A stretch of 64,000 nt of DNA from Croceibacterium ferulae (GTDB lineage Bacteria; Pseudomonadota; Alphaproteobacteria; Sphingomonadales; Sphingomonadaceae), in the NCBI RefSeq assembly GCF_003660445.1, contig NZ_QZVQ01000003.1:1-64000 (forward strand), read 5' to 3'. A model generated the notes under the pieces. It was not told the DNA's origin. It ran no database searches and saw only the letters and a list, made by a program, of their open reading frames with translations. Shown piece after piece: positions 54,159 to 63,339 of this stretch. How positions within the stretch are numbered: the first letter of the stretch is position 1; the number at the start of each line of letters is the position of its first letter. A program made the position numbers and the translations under genes.

Positions 54159-56693
54159 GTGTTGTTTCCCCCGTCAGACAGCCGCCTTCGCGCCGTGCTC
54201 GGTCCCACCAACACCGGCAAGACGCACCTGGCGATCGAGCGGATGGTGGCCCATTCCAGCGGCGCCATCGGCTTCCCCCTGCGACTGTTGGCGCGCGAGG
54301 TGTATGACCGGGTGCGTGCGATCAAGGGCGACGACAAGGTCGCGCTGATCACCGGGGAGGAGCGGATCGAGCCGCCGAACGCCCGCTACTTCCTTTGCAC
54401 TGCCGAGGCGATGCCGCGCGACGGTGGCGGGCACGCCTTCGTGGCGCTGGACGAGGCGCAGATCGCCGCCGACCGCGAACGTGGCCACATCTTCACCGAC
54501 CGGCTGCTGCATGCGCGCGGGCGGGAGGAGACCATGCTGCTGGGCTCCTCCACGCTGGAGCCGCTGGTGCGCGCCCTGTTCCCCAAGATCGAACTGGTGG
54601 AGCGGCCGCGCTTCTCCACCCTGACGCATATCGGCCCGCGCAAGCTCAGCCGCCTGCCGCCCCGCTCCGCCATCGTGGCCTTCAGCGTGGAGCAGGTCTA
54701 CCAGGTGGCGGAGATGCTGCGGCGGTTCCGCGGCGGAGCGGCGGTGGTGATGGGCGCGCTGAGCCCGGAGACGCGCAATCGGCAGGTGCAATTGTTCCAG
54801 TCGGGCGAGGTGGACTACATCGTCGCCACCGATGCGATCGGCATGGGCCTGAACCTGGACGTGACGCATGTCGCCTTCGCAGGTCTCAGCAAGTTCGACG
54901 GCGTGAAGCAGCGGCGGCTGACGCCTGCAGAGATGGCACAGATCGCCGGCCGTGCCGGGCGCCACCAGCAGGATGGCACTTTCGGCACGCTGGGCGGTGG
55001 CGGTCGCGGCGGCGATCCGGAGTTCACCGAGGACGAGGTGTACGCGATCGAGCAGCACCGCTTTGCCCCGCTGACCAGGCTCTACTGGCGTGAGGCGCAG
55101 CCGCGCACCGGATCGGTCGGGCAGCTGATCGCCGATCTGGAGGCCAAGCCCGACCGGCCCGAACTCGCCGCCGCGCCCGAGGCGATCGATCTTGGCGTGC
55201 TGAAGCGGCTGGCCGACGACCCGGACATCGTGGGCAATATGCGCGGCCCCGGCACGGTGCGGCGGTTCTGGGAAGCATGCCAGCTGCCCGATTTCCGCCA
55301 GCAGGGTGTCGATACCCACGCCCGCTTCGTGGCGCGGCTGTGGCAGGATCTGCGCGGCGGTCATCTGGGTGCGGATTTCGTGGCGGCGCGGATTGCGGAG
55401 CTGGACCGGACGGGTGGCGATATCGACACGCTGCAGGGCCGTATCGCCGCGATCCGCAGCTGGGCCTATATCTGCCAGCGGCCCGACTGGGTGCTGGCGC
55501 GCGACGAGATGGCGGCACGGGCGCGCGGGGTGGAGGCGCGGTTGTCCGATGCCTTGCACGGACGGCTGACGGAGCGGTTCGTCAACCGGCGCACCGCCGT
55601 GCTGATGCGGGGAATGGGGAAGGATGGGGGATTGATGAAGGTCGAAGCGGACGAGTCCGGGCGCGTGCTGGTGGAAGGCGAGCAGATCGGCCATCTGGAG
55701 GGCTTCCGCTTCGTGGTGGATGCCAATGCCGGGCACGAGGATCGGCGCCTGATGTTGGCCGCGGCGGAAAAGCACCTGCCGCAACTGCTCGCCAGCCGGG
55801 CGGAAGCGCTGATCGGCGCGGAGCTGGGCACGGTGGAGCTGCGCGACGGTCAGGTGTGGAGCGGCGGACGTGCCATCGCCGTGCTGGAACGCGGCCGCAC
55901 GCTCAGCCAGCCCAGGCTGAAGCTGGCGCGCGAACTGGGCCAGCTGGATGCCGCCCAGCGCTCCCGGCTGGCCGATGCATTGGCCACCTGGCTGGAGGCG
56001 CAGCTGGCGCCGCTCACCCCCTTGCGCCGGATCGAGGAGGCCGCGGGCGATCCTGCCACCGGCACCGAGTTGCGCGCCGTGCTGCTGGCGTTGGCGGCGG
56101 GTGGCGGAATTGTACCGCGCGATGCGGCTGGACTGGATCACCTACCCAAGGATCGCCGCCCGCTGCTGCGCCGGTTGGGCGTGACCGTGGGCGCGCTGGA
56201 CCTGTTCGTGCCGGCCCTGCTGAAGCCGGCGCCGCGCGCGCTGCTGCACGCCATTGCGCCCACTGGTCCGCTGAACCCCGGCATGGAGCCGGTCGTCGCC
56301 GGCGGACGGGAAGCGTTCGCCGGGTACCGCCGTGCCGCGCGCCAGCAGATCCGGCTGGACATGGCCGAACGCGTGCTGCGCGGGGCGTTCGAGGCGCGCG
56401 CGCAGGCGGGGCGGCGACCCTTTGCGCTGGATGGCGCACTCGCCACGTCCATGGGGGTGCAGCCCGCCACGCTGCAGGCGCTGCTGCGGGACGCCGGGTT
56501 CCGCCCGGCCAATCCGCCACGGGCATTGGCGGAGGGGCAGTTCGGCCCGCCGGCCCCGCAACGCTGGACTTGGCGACCAGTGCGCCCCGATGCCCGATCC
56601 GGCGTACGACCGGCCCGGCGAGCGGAAGAACCTCGCCCTGCACCGGCGGCAGAAGGCAACGCCTTTGCCGCACTGGCTGGCCTGGTGCGGTGA
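54159..56693 (+). CDS. SUV3-like helicase-related protein
   Basis: An 844-residue RNA-helicase-like ATPase. Walker A is GPTNTGKTHLAIE near residue 15, the DEAD-type box is ALDEAQI, motif III is LLGSSTLEP, and motif VI is AQIAGRAGR. The mitochondrial SUV3-like C-terminal region (KRLADDPDIVGNMRGPGTV, RRFWEACQLPDF) follows, and after it a domain shared by alphaproteobacterial relatives, ending in a proline/arginine tail. It is probably an RNA-processing helicase. No ATG fits; GTG 54159 is chosen, and TTG 54120 is possible. The stop overlaps the GTG of the S4 gene by four bases. Conserved neighbours are S4, fdxA and carD. Confidence 0.9.
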   Translation: MLFPPSDSRLRAVLGPTNTGKTHLAIERMVAHSSGAIGFPLRLLAREVYDRVRAIKGDDKVALITGEERIEPPNARYFLCTAEAMPRDGGGHAFVALDEAQIAADRERGHIFTDRLLHARGREETMLLGSSTLEPLVRALFPKIELVERPRFSTLTHIGPRKLSRLPPRSAIVAFSVEQVYQVAEMLRRFRGGAAVVMGALSPETRNRQVQLFQSGEVDYIVATDAIGMGLNLDVTHVAFAGLSKFDGVKQRRLTPAEMAQIAGRAGRHQQDGTFGTLGGGGRGGDPEFTEDEVYAIEQHRFAPLTRLYWREAQPRTGSVGQLIADLEAKPDRPELAAAPEAIDLGVLKRLADDPDIVGNMRGPGTVRRFWEACQLPDFRQQGVDTHARFVARLWQDLRGGHLGADFVAARIAELDRTGGDIDTLQGRIAAIRSWAYICQRPDWVLARDEMAARARGVEARLSDALHGRLTERFVNRRTAVLMRGMGKDGGLMKVEADESGRVLVEGEQIGHLEGFRFVVDANAGHEDRRLMLAAAEKHLPQLLASRAEALIGAELGTVELRDGQVWSGGRAIAVLERGRTLSQPRLKLARELGQLDAAQRSRLADALATWLEAQLAPLTPLRRIEEAAGDPATGTELRAVLLALAAGGGIVPRDAAGLDHLPKDRRPLLRRLGVTVGALDLFVPALLKPAPRALLHAIAPTGPLNPGMEPVVAGGREAFAGYRRAARQQIRLDMAERVLRGAFEARAQAGRRPFALDGALATSMGVQPATLQALLRDAGFRPANPPRALAEGQFGPPAPQRWTWRPVRPDARSGVRPARRAEEPRPAPAAEGNAFAALAGLVR

Positions 56694-57019
56694 GCCACGA
56701 CCCGGCGGCACAGGCGATGCGGCTGGACAAGCTGCTGTTCGCCCTGCGTCTGGCCAAGAGCCGCAGCCTGGCGCAACGCTGGATCGCCGACGGGCATATG
56801 CGCCGCAACGGCGCGCGCGTGCTGCGCATCGACCAGCCGGTCTGCCCCGGCGACACGCTGACGCTGCCCATGCCGGACCGGGGGCCAAGTGCCAGAGCCG
56901 CGCCTGTGCTGGTGATAGAAATCCTGTCGCTGCCTTTGCGGCGCGGTCCGGCTACGGAGGCGCGCATGCACTACCGGGCGGTCGGCGCGGCCTTGACTGG
57001 CGCCGATCACTCACCATAG
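56690..57019 (+). CDS. S4-domain RNA-binding protein
   Basis: A 109-residue protein with an S4 RNA-binding domain: MRLDKLLFALRLAKSRSLAQRWIADGHMRRNGARVLR covers the helix-loop-helix and the first strand (only the segments RLDKLLF, LAKSRS and RRNGARV need be cited), and VCPGDTLTLPMP the next. It resembles the Hsp15-type ribosome-associated S4 proteins. Start GTG 56690 overlaps the helicase stop; ATG 56717 in the same frame is the alternative and is preceded by an AGG. Small charged C-terminus. Probably acts with the helicase in ribosome or RNA quality control, an inference from this conserved pairing. Confidence 0.85.
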   Translation: MSHDPAAQAMRLDKLLFALRLAKSRSLAQRWIADGHMRRNGARVLRIDQPVCPGDTLTLPMPDRGPSARAAPVLVIEILSLPLRRGPATEARMHYRAVGAALTGADHSP

Positions 57020-57082
57020 CAGGCCCGCCCCGCCATAAAACATCGGCACCGCCGGCGGCGCACAGGAAGGAAAGTATTCGCA

Positions 57083-57421
57083 ATGACCTATGTCGTCACG
57101 GACGCCTGCATCCGGTGCAAGTACACCGATTGCGTGGAAGTGTGTCCGGTGGACTGTTTCTATGAAGGCGAGAACATGCTCGTCATCAATCCTTCCGAAT
57201 GCATCGATTGCGGCGTGTGCGAACCCGAATGCCCGGCCGAAGCGATCCTGCCCGATACCGAAAGCGGGGTGGAGAACTGGCTGGAACTGAACACCCGCTA
57301 TTCCGCCGAATGGCCCAACATCACGCAGCGCAAGGATGCGCCCGCCGATGCGGACGAGATGAAGGGCGTGGAAGGCAAGCTGGAGAAGTATTTCAGCCCT
57401 GAGCCCGGTGAGGGCGACTGA
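57083..57421 (+). CDS. fdxA: Ferredoxin FdxA, 7Fe type
   Basis: A 112-residue di-cluster ferredoxin. Cluster ligands are in [18 protein letters not shown] (a [3Fe-4S]-type arrangement with the extra Cys) and [12 protein letters not shown] (the [4Fe-4S] set). [12 protein letters not shown] and the acidic C-terminal helix (KLEKYFSPE) are typical of alphaproteobacterial FdxA. A GGAAGGAAAG site precedes ATG 57083 at a distance of about nine to twelve bases. It is a cytoplasmic one-electron carrier; partners are not evident from sequence. Located between S4 and carD as in many alphaproteobacteria. Confidence 0.95.
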   Translation: MTYVVTDACIRCKYTDCVEVCPVDCFYEGENMLVINPSECIDCGVCEPECPAEAILPDTESGVENWLELNTRYSAEWPNITQRKDAPADADEMKGVEGKLEKYFSPEPGEGD

Positions 57422-57662
57422 TCCTGCGACGCCGATTGCTGCGCGAATCGGTCGGGCTGGAAATTGTGTTGCGAATCTGCTACATGCTGCCGCGACTGTT
57501 CCGCCAGGCATTCCGGTGCGCGGCGGCATCAGGCTGACAAGGAAGGCAGGCTCCCCCCAATAGCAGCAGTGTCGTGCGTCACAGCGACAGGTTTCCCGAG
57601 GTCGTACGGGTTCCGTCGTCTGGCACTGACTGCGGGCCTGTCCGACAAGAAAGGACTGCTTA

Positions 57663-58196
57663 ATGGCTTCCAGCGCCCCCGCATTCGACGTTGGCGATTA
57701 TGTTGTATACCCCAAGCATGGCGTCGGCCGTGTGATGGAAATCCAGAAGGAAGAGATCGCCGGCATGAAGCTGGAGCTGTATGTGCTCCGCTTCGAAAAG
57801 GAGCGCATGACCCTGCGCGTGCCGACGAACAAGGTCGAATCCATCGGCATGCGCAAGCTTTCCAGCGACAAGACGCTGCGCGAGGCGATGGAAACGCTGA
57901 AGGGCAAGCCCCGCGTCAAGCGCACCATGTGGTCGCGCCGAGCGCAGGAATACGAAGCGAAGATCAATTCGGGCGACCTGGTCTCCATCGCGGAGGTCAC
58001 GCGCGACCTGTTCCGTCCGGAAGACCAGCCCGAACAGAGCTATTCCGAACGGCAGATCTTCGAAGCCGCCTCCAGCCGCCTCGCCCGCGAGCTGGCAGCG
58101 ATGGAGAAGACGGACGAGCCGACCGCGCTGAACAAGATCCTGGACGTGCTGCGCCAGCACGCCCCGCAATATTACGACAGCACCGAAGTCGCCTGA
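57663..58196 (+). CDS. carD: CarD-family transcription regulator
   Basis: A 177-residue CarD/CdnL-like protein. The RNA-polymerase-interacting domain starts with DVGDYVVYPKHGVGRVM and YVLRFEKERMTLRVP; the C-terminal helical region (MWSRRAQEYEAKINSGD, ARDLFR, LARELAAM) is the DNA-contacting part. It binds the RNA polymerase beta subunit and steadies promoter complexes, in particular at rRNA promoters. Start ATG 57663 is preceded by an A/G-rich stretch (AAGAAAGGA). It is transcribed alone in front of a strong terminator. About 240 bases upstream contain its promoter, which I could not define. Confidence 0.95.
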   Translation: MASSAPAFDVGDYVVYPKHGVGRVMEIQKEEIAGMKLELYVLRFEKERMTLRVPTNKVESIGMRKLSSDKTLREAMETLKGKPRVKRTMWSRRAQEYEAKINSGDLVSIAEVTRDLFRPEDQPEQSYSERQIFEAASSRLARELAAMEKTDEPTALNKILDVLRQHAPQYYDSTEVA

Positions 58197-58224
58197 GCGA
58201 CCGTTCGATGTTGTGAAATGAAAG

Positions 58225-58263
58225 GGGCTGCCCCGGTGCCGCTGGTGCCGGGGCAGCCCTTTT
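58225..58263 (+). terminator. Intrinsic terminator after carD
   Basis: GGGCTGCCCCGG at 58225-58236 pairs exactly with CCGGGGCAGCCC at 58248-58259 (12 bp, loop of 11) and is followed by TTTT at 58260-58263, 28 bases after the carD stop. A clear rho-independent terminator that ends the helicase-S4-fdxA-carD run. Confidence 0.9.
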
Positions 58264-58281
58264 GCTTGTAAAGGACTGCCG

Positions 58282-58608
58282 ATGCGCCTGCCTGCCCTGA
58301 TCGCCCTTTCGCTGCTGCCCACGCTGCTGGGCGGGTGCCTCGCCAAGGCGGCCTATGATGTCGCCACCCTGCCTGTGCGCGCCGTCTCCAAGGGCGTGGA
58401 CCTCGCCACCACCAGCCAGAGCGAGGCGGACGAGAATCGCGGGCGCGAAATTCGCCGCCGGGAAGAAGAACTGGGCAAGCTGGACCGGGAATATCGCCGC
58501 CAGTCCGACCGGTGTCAGGACGGGCGTGAAGATGCCTGCCAGCGGGCGCGGGACATCTATGCAGAAATGCAGCGGTTGGCGCCCGGCGTGCCCGTCGAAC
58601 GCGACTGA
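58282..58608 (+). CDS. Small hypothetical lipoprotein
   Basis: A 108-residue protein with a short signal peptide ending in a GGC lipobox (LLGGCLAK), so it should be a lipoprotein. The mature part is highly charged, with Glu/Arg repeats (RREEELGKLDREYRRQSDRC) likely forming an amphipathic or coiled-coil helix, and two more cysteines. I do not recognise a known function. It starts 19 bases after the carD terminator and converges on the Sua5-type gene with no spacer. A conserved sphingomonad hypothetical seems likely from its compact shape. Confidence 0.75.
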   Translation: MRLPALIALSLLPTLLGGCLAKAAYDVATLPVRAVSKGVDLATTSQSEADENRGREIRRREEELGKLDREYRRQSDRCQDGREDACQRARDIYAEMQRLAPGVPVERD

Positions 58609-59556
58609 TCAGCCTGCGGCGGCCCGCCGCAGGCGGTCGTTGATCGCTGCGCCGACGCCCTCTTCCGGCACCGGCGCCACCGCCACGCGGGGCTGCGGCG
58701 CGGCGGCAGCAAGGTGCAGCGCCGCGTAGAGCCGGGCCGCCGCCTCCGCCAGGTCGCCCGTCGCGGACAGGCTGGTGTCGCCAGGGAGCGGGCCGAAGCC
58801 GATCCAGTACTCGTCCGTGTCCGCGCTCGTGGCCTGCAGGCGCAGCGGCTTGCCCGGTGAGTAATGGCTGGCGAGCTGGCCCGGCGCCTCGATGCGCGCA
58901 TCGGTGAGGGACACCGGCGACCGGCCCAGCAGCGCGGCGAGCGCTCCTTGCGGGACCGGCCCGTGGCGCAGCAATTGCCAGCTGCCATCCGCACGTAGTG
59001 CGACGATGGTCGATTCCACTCCGCTCTCGCATGTGCCGCCATCCAGGATCGCCGGGATGCGTCCACCCAGCGAGGTGGCGACATGGGCCGCGCTGGTGGG
59101 GCTGACCGCACCGCTGCGATTGGCCGACGGCGCAGCCAGTGGCAGGCCAGCCGCCGTCAGTACGGCGCGCATCAGCGGGTGCGCGGGGCAGCGCAGCGCG
59201 ATCGTCGGCAAGCCGGCGGTGACGGCGGGGGTGATGGCAGCATCGGGCCGCAATGGCAGCACCAGCGTCAGCGGCCCGGGCCAGAATGCCTGCGCCAGCC
59301 GCTCCGCCCGGTCATCGAACTCGGCGAGCGCGCGCGCCGCCGGAATGTCCGGCACATGCAGGATCAGCGGATTGAAGTCCGGCCGGCCCTTCGCCCGATA
59401 GATCGCCGCCACCGCCGCCGCATCATCGGCGCGGGCCGCCAGTCCGTAGACCGTCTCCGTCGGCACGGCGACCGGCGCGCCTGCGCGCAGCAGCGTGGCC
59501 GCGCGTTCGACACCGGCCGCATCGGGGGTCAGCAACTCTGCCGGCTTGTCGCTCAT
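58609..59556 (-). CDS. L-threonylcarbamoyladenylate synthase, Sua5 type
   Basis: A 315-residue enzyme that makes threonylcarbamoyl-AMP from threonine, bicarbonate and ATP, the first step of the t6A37 modification of ANN-decoding tRNAs. The YrdC core shows PTETVYGLAARA, KGRPDFNPLILHV, FWPGPLTLVLP, PSANRSGAVSPTSAAHV and GTCESGVESTIVAL. After a linker with HYSPGKPL comes the C-terminal Sua5 domain, which distinguishes it from single-domain TsaC. Length is usual for Sua5. It converges on the lipoprotein gene and is divergent from the DUF815 ATPase gene. Confidence 0.94.
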   Translation of the reverse strand: MSDKPAELLTPDAAGVERAATLLRAGAPVAVPTETVYGLAARADDAAAVAAIYRAKGRPDFNPLILHVPDIPAARALAEFDDRAERLAQAFWPGPLTLVLPLRPDAAITPAVTAGLPTIALRCPAHPLMRAVLTAAGLPLAAPSANRSGAVSPTSAAHVATSLGGRIPAILDGGTCESGVESTIVALRADGSWQLLRHGPVPQGALAALLGRSPVSLTDARIEAPGQLASHYSPGKPLRLQATSADTDEYWIGFGPLPGDTSLSATGDLAEAAARLYAALHLAAAAPQPRVAVAPVPEEGVGAAINDRLRRAAAG

Positions 59557-59582
59557 GGGTCCAGCCTATAGGCGGGCGGGCC

Positions 59583-60404
59583 ATGGATGACACCCTGAAG
59601 CGCATCGCCGCCGCGCTGGAGCGGCTGGCCCCGCCCGCCCCCGCCGCCACCGACTGGTTGGGCGCGCCGGCCTATGTCTGGACCGGCGCGGGCGCCCGTG
59701 CCGTGCCCCAGATCACCGCCCCGCCGCTGACGTTGCTGCAGGGGATCGACAAGCAGAAGGCGGCGGTCGCCGGCAATGTGCAGCGCCACGCGGCCGGCCA
59801 TCCGGCGCATGACATGCTGCTGTGGGGTGCGCGCGGCATGGGCAAGTCCGCGCTGGTGCGCGCCAGTGTGGCCGCGGCGCAAGCGGAGCATGGCGCGGCG
59901 CTGGCGCTGGTGCAGGTGGGCGCGGATGCGCTCGCCAGCCTGGCGGAACTGTTCGCCGCCCTGGCCGGGCAGCCGCGCCGCTTCGTGGTGTTTATCGACG
60001 ATCTCGGCTTTGCCGAAGGCGACAGCGAAGGACCGCGCCGCTTGCGATCGTGGCTGGATGGCGGGGTCGAGGCGCGGCCTGCCAATGTGCGGCTGGCGGT
60101 CACGTCGAACCGCCGTGCCGTCGTGGCGCGCGACGTGGGCGAGCAGAACGATCCGCTGAACCCGCGCGACGTGGTGGACGACCAGCTGGCCCTGGCCGAC
60201 CGCTTCGGCCTGTCGCTGGGCTTCCACGCCTGCACGCAGGACGATTACCTCGCCATGGTGGACGGCTATGCCCGCGTGCAGGGCCTGGACTGGGACCGGG
60301 CGGACGCGCTGGAATGGTCCAAGCGCCGCGGCGCCCGGTCCGGCCGGGTGGCGCTGCATTTCGTGACGGAGCTGGCGGGGCGGCGGGGGATGGCGGGCAG
60401 CTGA
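59583..60404 (+). CDS. DUF815-family AAA-type ATPase
   Basis: A 273-residue cytoplasmic ATPase of the DUF815 family. Walker A is GARGMGKSALV near residue 82; FIDDLGF is the Walker-B/DDL segment; SNRR and the VVDDQLALADRFGLSLGF segment are family marks. PPLTLLQGIDKQK precedes the P-loop as usual. Cellular role is unknown. The start ATG 59583 lies 26 bases from the divergent Sua5 gene, so they share a very short promoter region. Ends 102 bases before the convergent PQQ-type dehydrogenase. Normal length for the family. Confidence 0.9.
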   Translation: MDDTLKRIAAALERLAPPAPAATDWLGAPAYVWTGAGARAVPQITAPPLTLLQGIDKQKAAVAGNVQRHAAGHPAHDMLLWGARGMGKSALVRASVAAAQAEHGAALALVQVGADALASLAELFAALAGQPRRFVVFIDDLGFAEGDSEGPRRLRSWLDGGVEARPANVRLAVTSNRRAVVARDVGEQNDPLNPRDVVDDQLALADRFGLSLGFHACTQDDYLAMVDGYARVQGLDWDRADALEWSKRRGARSGRVALHFVTELAGRRGMAGS

Positions 60405-60446
60405 CGCTTGTACCCGCGCAGCCATCCCCTGAGTTGACGCCCCCAT

Positions 60447-60523
60447 CGCCATCACGACCGCAGCGATGGCGACGCCTGCTGCCCTCGGCTGAGAACCCAG
60501 CCGGACTTATGCCCCCGGCTGGG
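60447..60523. repeat. Two inverted repeats between convergent genes
   Basis: CGCCATC (60447-60453) pairs with GATGGCG (60465-60471). CCCAGCCGG (60496-60504) pairs with CCGGCTGGG (60515-60523) and straddles the stop codon of the dehydrogenase gene at 60507-60509. No U-run follows in either direction. They may fold as hairpins between the two convergent transcripts; a terminator role is only tentative. Confidence 0.4.
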
Positions 60524-61988
60524 CTCCGGCCGGCGGGGTGTCGAAGGCGCGGCGCGGATCGCCGGTCAGCTCGCGCACCGGCGGCAGCGACGGGCCACTG
60601 TTGCGCGCAGGTGCGGCGGCCGGCTGCGCGCGGGGATCGATAACGCGCCAGATGATGTTGGCAGTGTCGTCGCTCACCAGCAGCGCGCCGGTGCGGTCAA
60701 AGGCGACCCAGGTCGGGCGACCACGCGTAGTGTCCTGATCGGTCAGGAAGGGCAGCAGCACCGGCACCGGCTTCCCCTGTGGATTGCCGCGCGCGTCGAA
60801 CGGCACATAGACGACGTCGTACCCGACCAGCGGCTTGCGGTTCCACGAACCGTGACGGGCGATGAATGCGCCTTGCGCAAAGTTCGGCCCCAGCCGCGTG
60901 CCGCCCTGCGTGAAGGCCAGGCCCAGAGCGGCCACATGCGGCCCCAGCGCATATTCCGGCGTGCGGGTATATTCGGTCAGGAACTGCGGCATGGGCGCTT
61001 CCACCCGCTCGTCGATCTCTTCGTTCCAGTAGACCCACGGCCAGCCGTAATTGACGCCAATCGGCACGTTGGTCAGGTAATCGGGCACCAGGTCGCCGCC
61101 CAGCATGTCGCGCTCGTTCACCGTAGTCCACAGCTCGCCGCTCCAAGGATTCCAGCCGAGCCCATTGGGATTGCGCAGGCCCGCGCCATAGATGCGGGAG
61201 GACCCGCTCACCAGGTCCAGCTCGTGGATGGCGGCGCGGCCTTCCTCTATCTCGATGCCCTTTTCCGCGATGTTGGAAGCGGAACCGACCGTGACGTAGA
61301 GGCGCGTGCCGTCTTCGTTCAGCACGATGTTGCGCATCCAGTGATTGCCGCCACCGGGCAGGTCCATCAGCTTGACCGGATCGCCGGTCAGCACGTTGGC
61401 GCCCAGCTCGTAATCGAAGCGCAGCACGGCGTTGTGATTGGCGACATACAGCCGCCCGTCGCGCCAGGCCATCCCGCCGGGGCTGGCCAGATCGTCGCGC
61501 AGAAGGTGGCGTTCCTCTGCCACGCCATTGCCGTCCGCATCGCGCAGCAGCACCAGCGAATCGGGTGACGGTACCGCCGCGCCGGCACGCTTGAACAGGA
61601 TGCCCTGGACCCAGCCGGCGACCTTCTCGAACAGGCCGCCTTCCTCGCCCTCGCCTTCCGGCGTCTCCGGACGGTTGGCCTGCGCCACCAGCACGTCTCC
61701 ATTCGGCAGGGTGTAGATGATGCGCGGATGGTCCAGCCCTTCGGCGAAGCGGTTCACCACCAGACCCTGTGCCGCCTGCGGCTTGGCACCGTCCGCCCAG
61801 CCGATCGGCTTGGCGACGCCGATCGTGGGGAAGGTCTCCTCCTGCGTCGCCGAAATCACGGGGTCGGTGCCGGTGACCTGTTCCAGCGACAGTTCGGCAC
61901 GATTGCCGCGTGTCAGCCACCAGCCCAATGCGGCAAGCAGCAGCAGGATGACGACGACGGCGATACCGATCTTCTTGGGCGTGCTCAT
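60507..61988 (-). CDS. PQQ-dependent sugar/sorbosone-dehydrogenase-like protein
   Basis: A 493-residue protein anchored by an N-terminal membrane segment (KKIGIAVVVILLLLAALGWWL) with a periplasmic beta-propeller like soluble glucose dehydrogenase/sorbosone dehydrogenase. Family segments include LDHPRIIYTLPNGDVLVAQAN, GGMAWRDGRLYVANHNAVLRF, GLRNPNGLGWNPWSGELW, and ARHGSWNRKPLVGYDVVYVPF, plus PTWVAFDRTGALLVSDD. Whether it binds PQQ cannot be told from sequence alone; several relatives do not. ATG 61988 gives the membrane anchor. An upstream open stretch is shadow sequence. Substrate unknown. Confidence 0.88.
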   Translation of the reverse strand: MSTPKKIGIAVVVILLLLAALGWWLTRGNRAELSLEQVTGTDPVISATQEETFPTIGVAKPIGWADGAKPQAAQGLVVNRFAEGLDHPRIIYTLPNGDVLVAQANRPETPEGEGEEGGLFEKVAGWVQGILFKRAGAAVPSPDSLVLLRDADGNGVAEERHLLRDDLASPGGMAWRDGRLYVANHNAVLRFDYELGANVLTGDPVKLMDLPGGGNHWMRNIVLNEDGTRLYVTVGSASNIAEKGIEIEEGRAAIHELDLVSGSSRIYGAGLRNPNGLGWNPWSGELWTTVNERDMLGGDLVPDYLTNVPIGVNYGWPWVYWNEEIDERVEAPMPQFLTEYTRTPEYALGPHVAALGLAFTQGGTRLGPNFAQGAFIARHGSWNRKPLVGYDVVYVPFDARGNPQGKPVPVLLPFLTDQDTTRGRPTWVAFDRTGALLVSDDTANIIWRVIDPRAQPAAAPARNSGPSLPPVRELTGDPRRAFDTPPAGAQPGA

Positions 61989-62024
61989 GACCGGGATGAA
62001 TAGAGGCGGCGCCCCTTTCCGGCA

Positions 62025-62543
62025 ATGCCGCACGCACCTATGTTCCCGCGCATGTTCGACTACCTGATAGATCATCCCGCCGGCTCGCCCGAATTCCATG
62101 CCGAACTGCGGGGGGCAGCCGACGCGCTGACCACAGGGGAAGCGGATGCGGTGGCCAACATGGCGAACCTGGCCGCGCTGATCTGGCAGCTGGTGCCCGA
62201 CCTGAACTGGGCCGGCTTCTACCGCGTGCAGGGAGATACGCTGGTGCTGGGGCCGTTCTGCGGGCGCCCGGCCTGCATCCGCATCCCGATGGGGCGCGGC
62301 GTGTGCGGTGCGGCGGCAGCCAGCGGGACCAGCCAGCTGGTGGAAGATGTCCACGCCTTCCCCGGCCACATCGCCTGCGACGCCGCCAGCCGCAGCGAAC
62401 TGGTGGTGCCGGTCATCGTGGACGGGCAGGTGATCGCGGTGATCGACCTCGACAGCCCGCTGCCGGGCCGCTTCACGCCTGCGGATCAGGACGGGTTCGA
62501 GGCGCTGGCCGCACTGATCGCATCCCGCATCCGGGAGATGTAG
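62025..62543 (+). CDS. Free methionine-R-sulfoxide reductase (GAF domain, fRMsr)
   Basis: A 172-residue single GAF-domain enzyme that reduces free L-methionine-R-sulfoxide. Three catalytic-type cysteines, Cys79, Cys84 and Cys94, lie in GPFCGRPACIRI and GRGVCGAAA, the fRMsr arrangement; NWAGFYRVQGDTLVLGPF and HIACDAASRSELVVPV are also diagnostic. It is cytoplasmic and of normal length. ATG 62025 is the longest start; ATG 62052 (MFDYLIDHPAG) may be the real one, and neither has a good ribosome-binding site. It is divergent from the PQQ-type dehydrogenase. Confidence 0.93.
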   Translation: MPHAPMFPRMFDYLIDHPAGSPEFHAELRGAADALTTGEADAVANMANLAALIWQLVPDLNWAGFYRVQGDTLVLGPFCGRPACIRIPMGRGVCGAAAASGTSQLVEDVHAFPGHIACDAASRSELVVPVIVDGQVIAVIDLDSPLPGRFTPADQDGFEALAALIASRIREM

Positions 62544-62667
62544 GCCGCCCTGCCGCAGCGGCATGTTGCATTGTATCAAGCACTTGCCGCATGTCAGGTC
62601 GGGAACCTTGCACCCGCCCAGCCCTTCACCTGCCAAGACCCATCCGCATACAGCAAGGAGGCGCTTG

Positions 62668-63339
62668 GTGGCAGGACAGGATGATGGAGTGGCGACACTG
62701 GGCAAGGCGGCCGCGATCGGGCTGGCCGTCGGTGCCGCGGCGATCGGTTTTCTGGCGACCCGCCGGGACACCGGCAATGATGGCGACGATGCGCCGGGCT
62801 ATGCCGCGCGGCGAACCGCCGACGACGTGACCGGCCGGACCGTGACGATCCGCAAGGACCGGCAGGAGCTTTACAGCTTCTGGCGCAACTTCGGCAATCT
62901 GGTGCCGATCATGGAGAATGTCACCGCGATCCGCACTGCGGGCCCGGGCAGCGACCGGTCCGTCTGGACCATCCGCGCGCCGGGCGGCCGCACGGTGGAT
63001 GTCGAGACCGAGGTGACCGAGGATCGCGCGGGCGAGATCATCGCGTGGAAGTCGGTTGAAGGATCGGAGATCACGACCGAAGGCCGCGTGACCTTTGCCG
63101 ATGCGCCGGGCGACCGGGGCACCCGCGTGACGCTGGTGATCGACTATGCCCCGCCGATGGGCGAACTGGGCCGGGTCGTCGCCAAGCTGGCGCGGCGCGA
63201 GCCGGCGGTACAGGCGCGTCACGACCTGAAGCGCTTCAAGATGCACATGGAAACCGGCGAGATCGCCACCAGCGCCCGGCGCCGGGACCAGACCCGCGCC
63301 GCGCAGATGGACGATGCCGCAAAGAAGGAGACAGCCTGA
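62668..63339 (+). CDS. SRPBCC-family membrane-anchored protein
   Basis: A 223-residue protein. A hydrophobic segment ([19 protein letters not shown]) near the start suggests a membrane anchor, followed by a START-like/polyketide cyclase domain ([47 protein letters not shown]) typical of the SRPBCC superfamily seen as COG5637-like proteins. Start GTG 62668 is supported by an AAGGAGG site at the right spacing, better than TTG 62665. Its TGA shares one base with the ATG of the following dehydrogenase, so both are coupled. Ligand unknown; the pairing with a COG1063-type dehydrogenase recurs in alphaproteobacteria. Confidence 0.87.
   Translation: MAGQDDGVATLGKAAAIGLAVGAAAIGFLATRRDTGNDGDDAPGYAARRTADDVTGRTVTIRKDRQELYSFWRNFGNLVPIMENVTAIRTAGPGSDRSVWTIRAPGGRTVDVETEVTEDRAGEIIAWKSVEGSEITTEGRVTFADAPGDRGTRVTLVIDYAPPMGELGRVVAKLARREPAVQARHDLKRFKMHMETGEIATSARRRDQTRAAQMDDAAKKETA

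Noticed and set aside
62610-62650. GGAAC element resembling the -35 box of EcfG stress promoters ahead of the SRPBCC gene
   Set aside because: The matching -10 element CGTT is not found at the required spacing; only CTTC is there.
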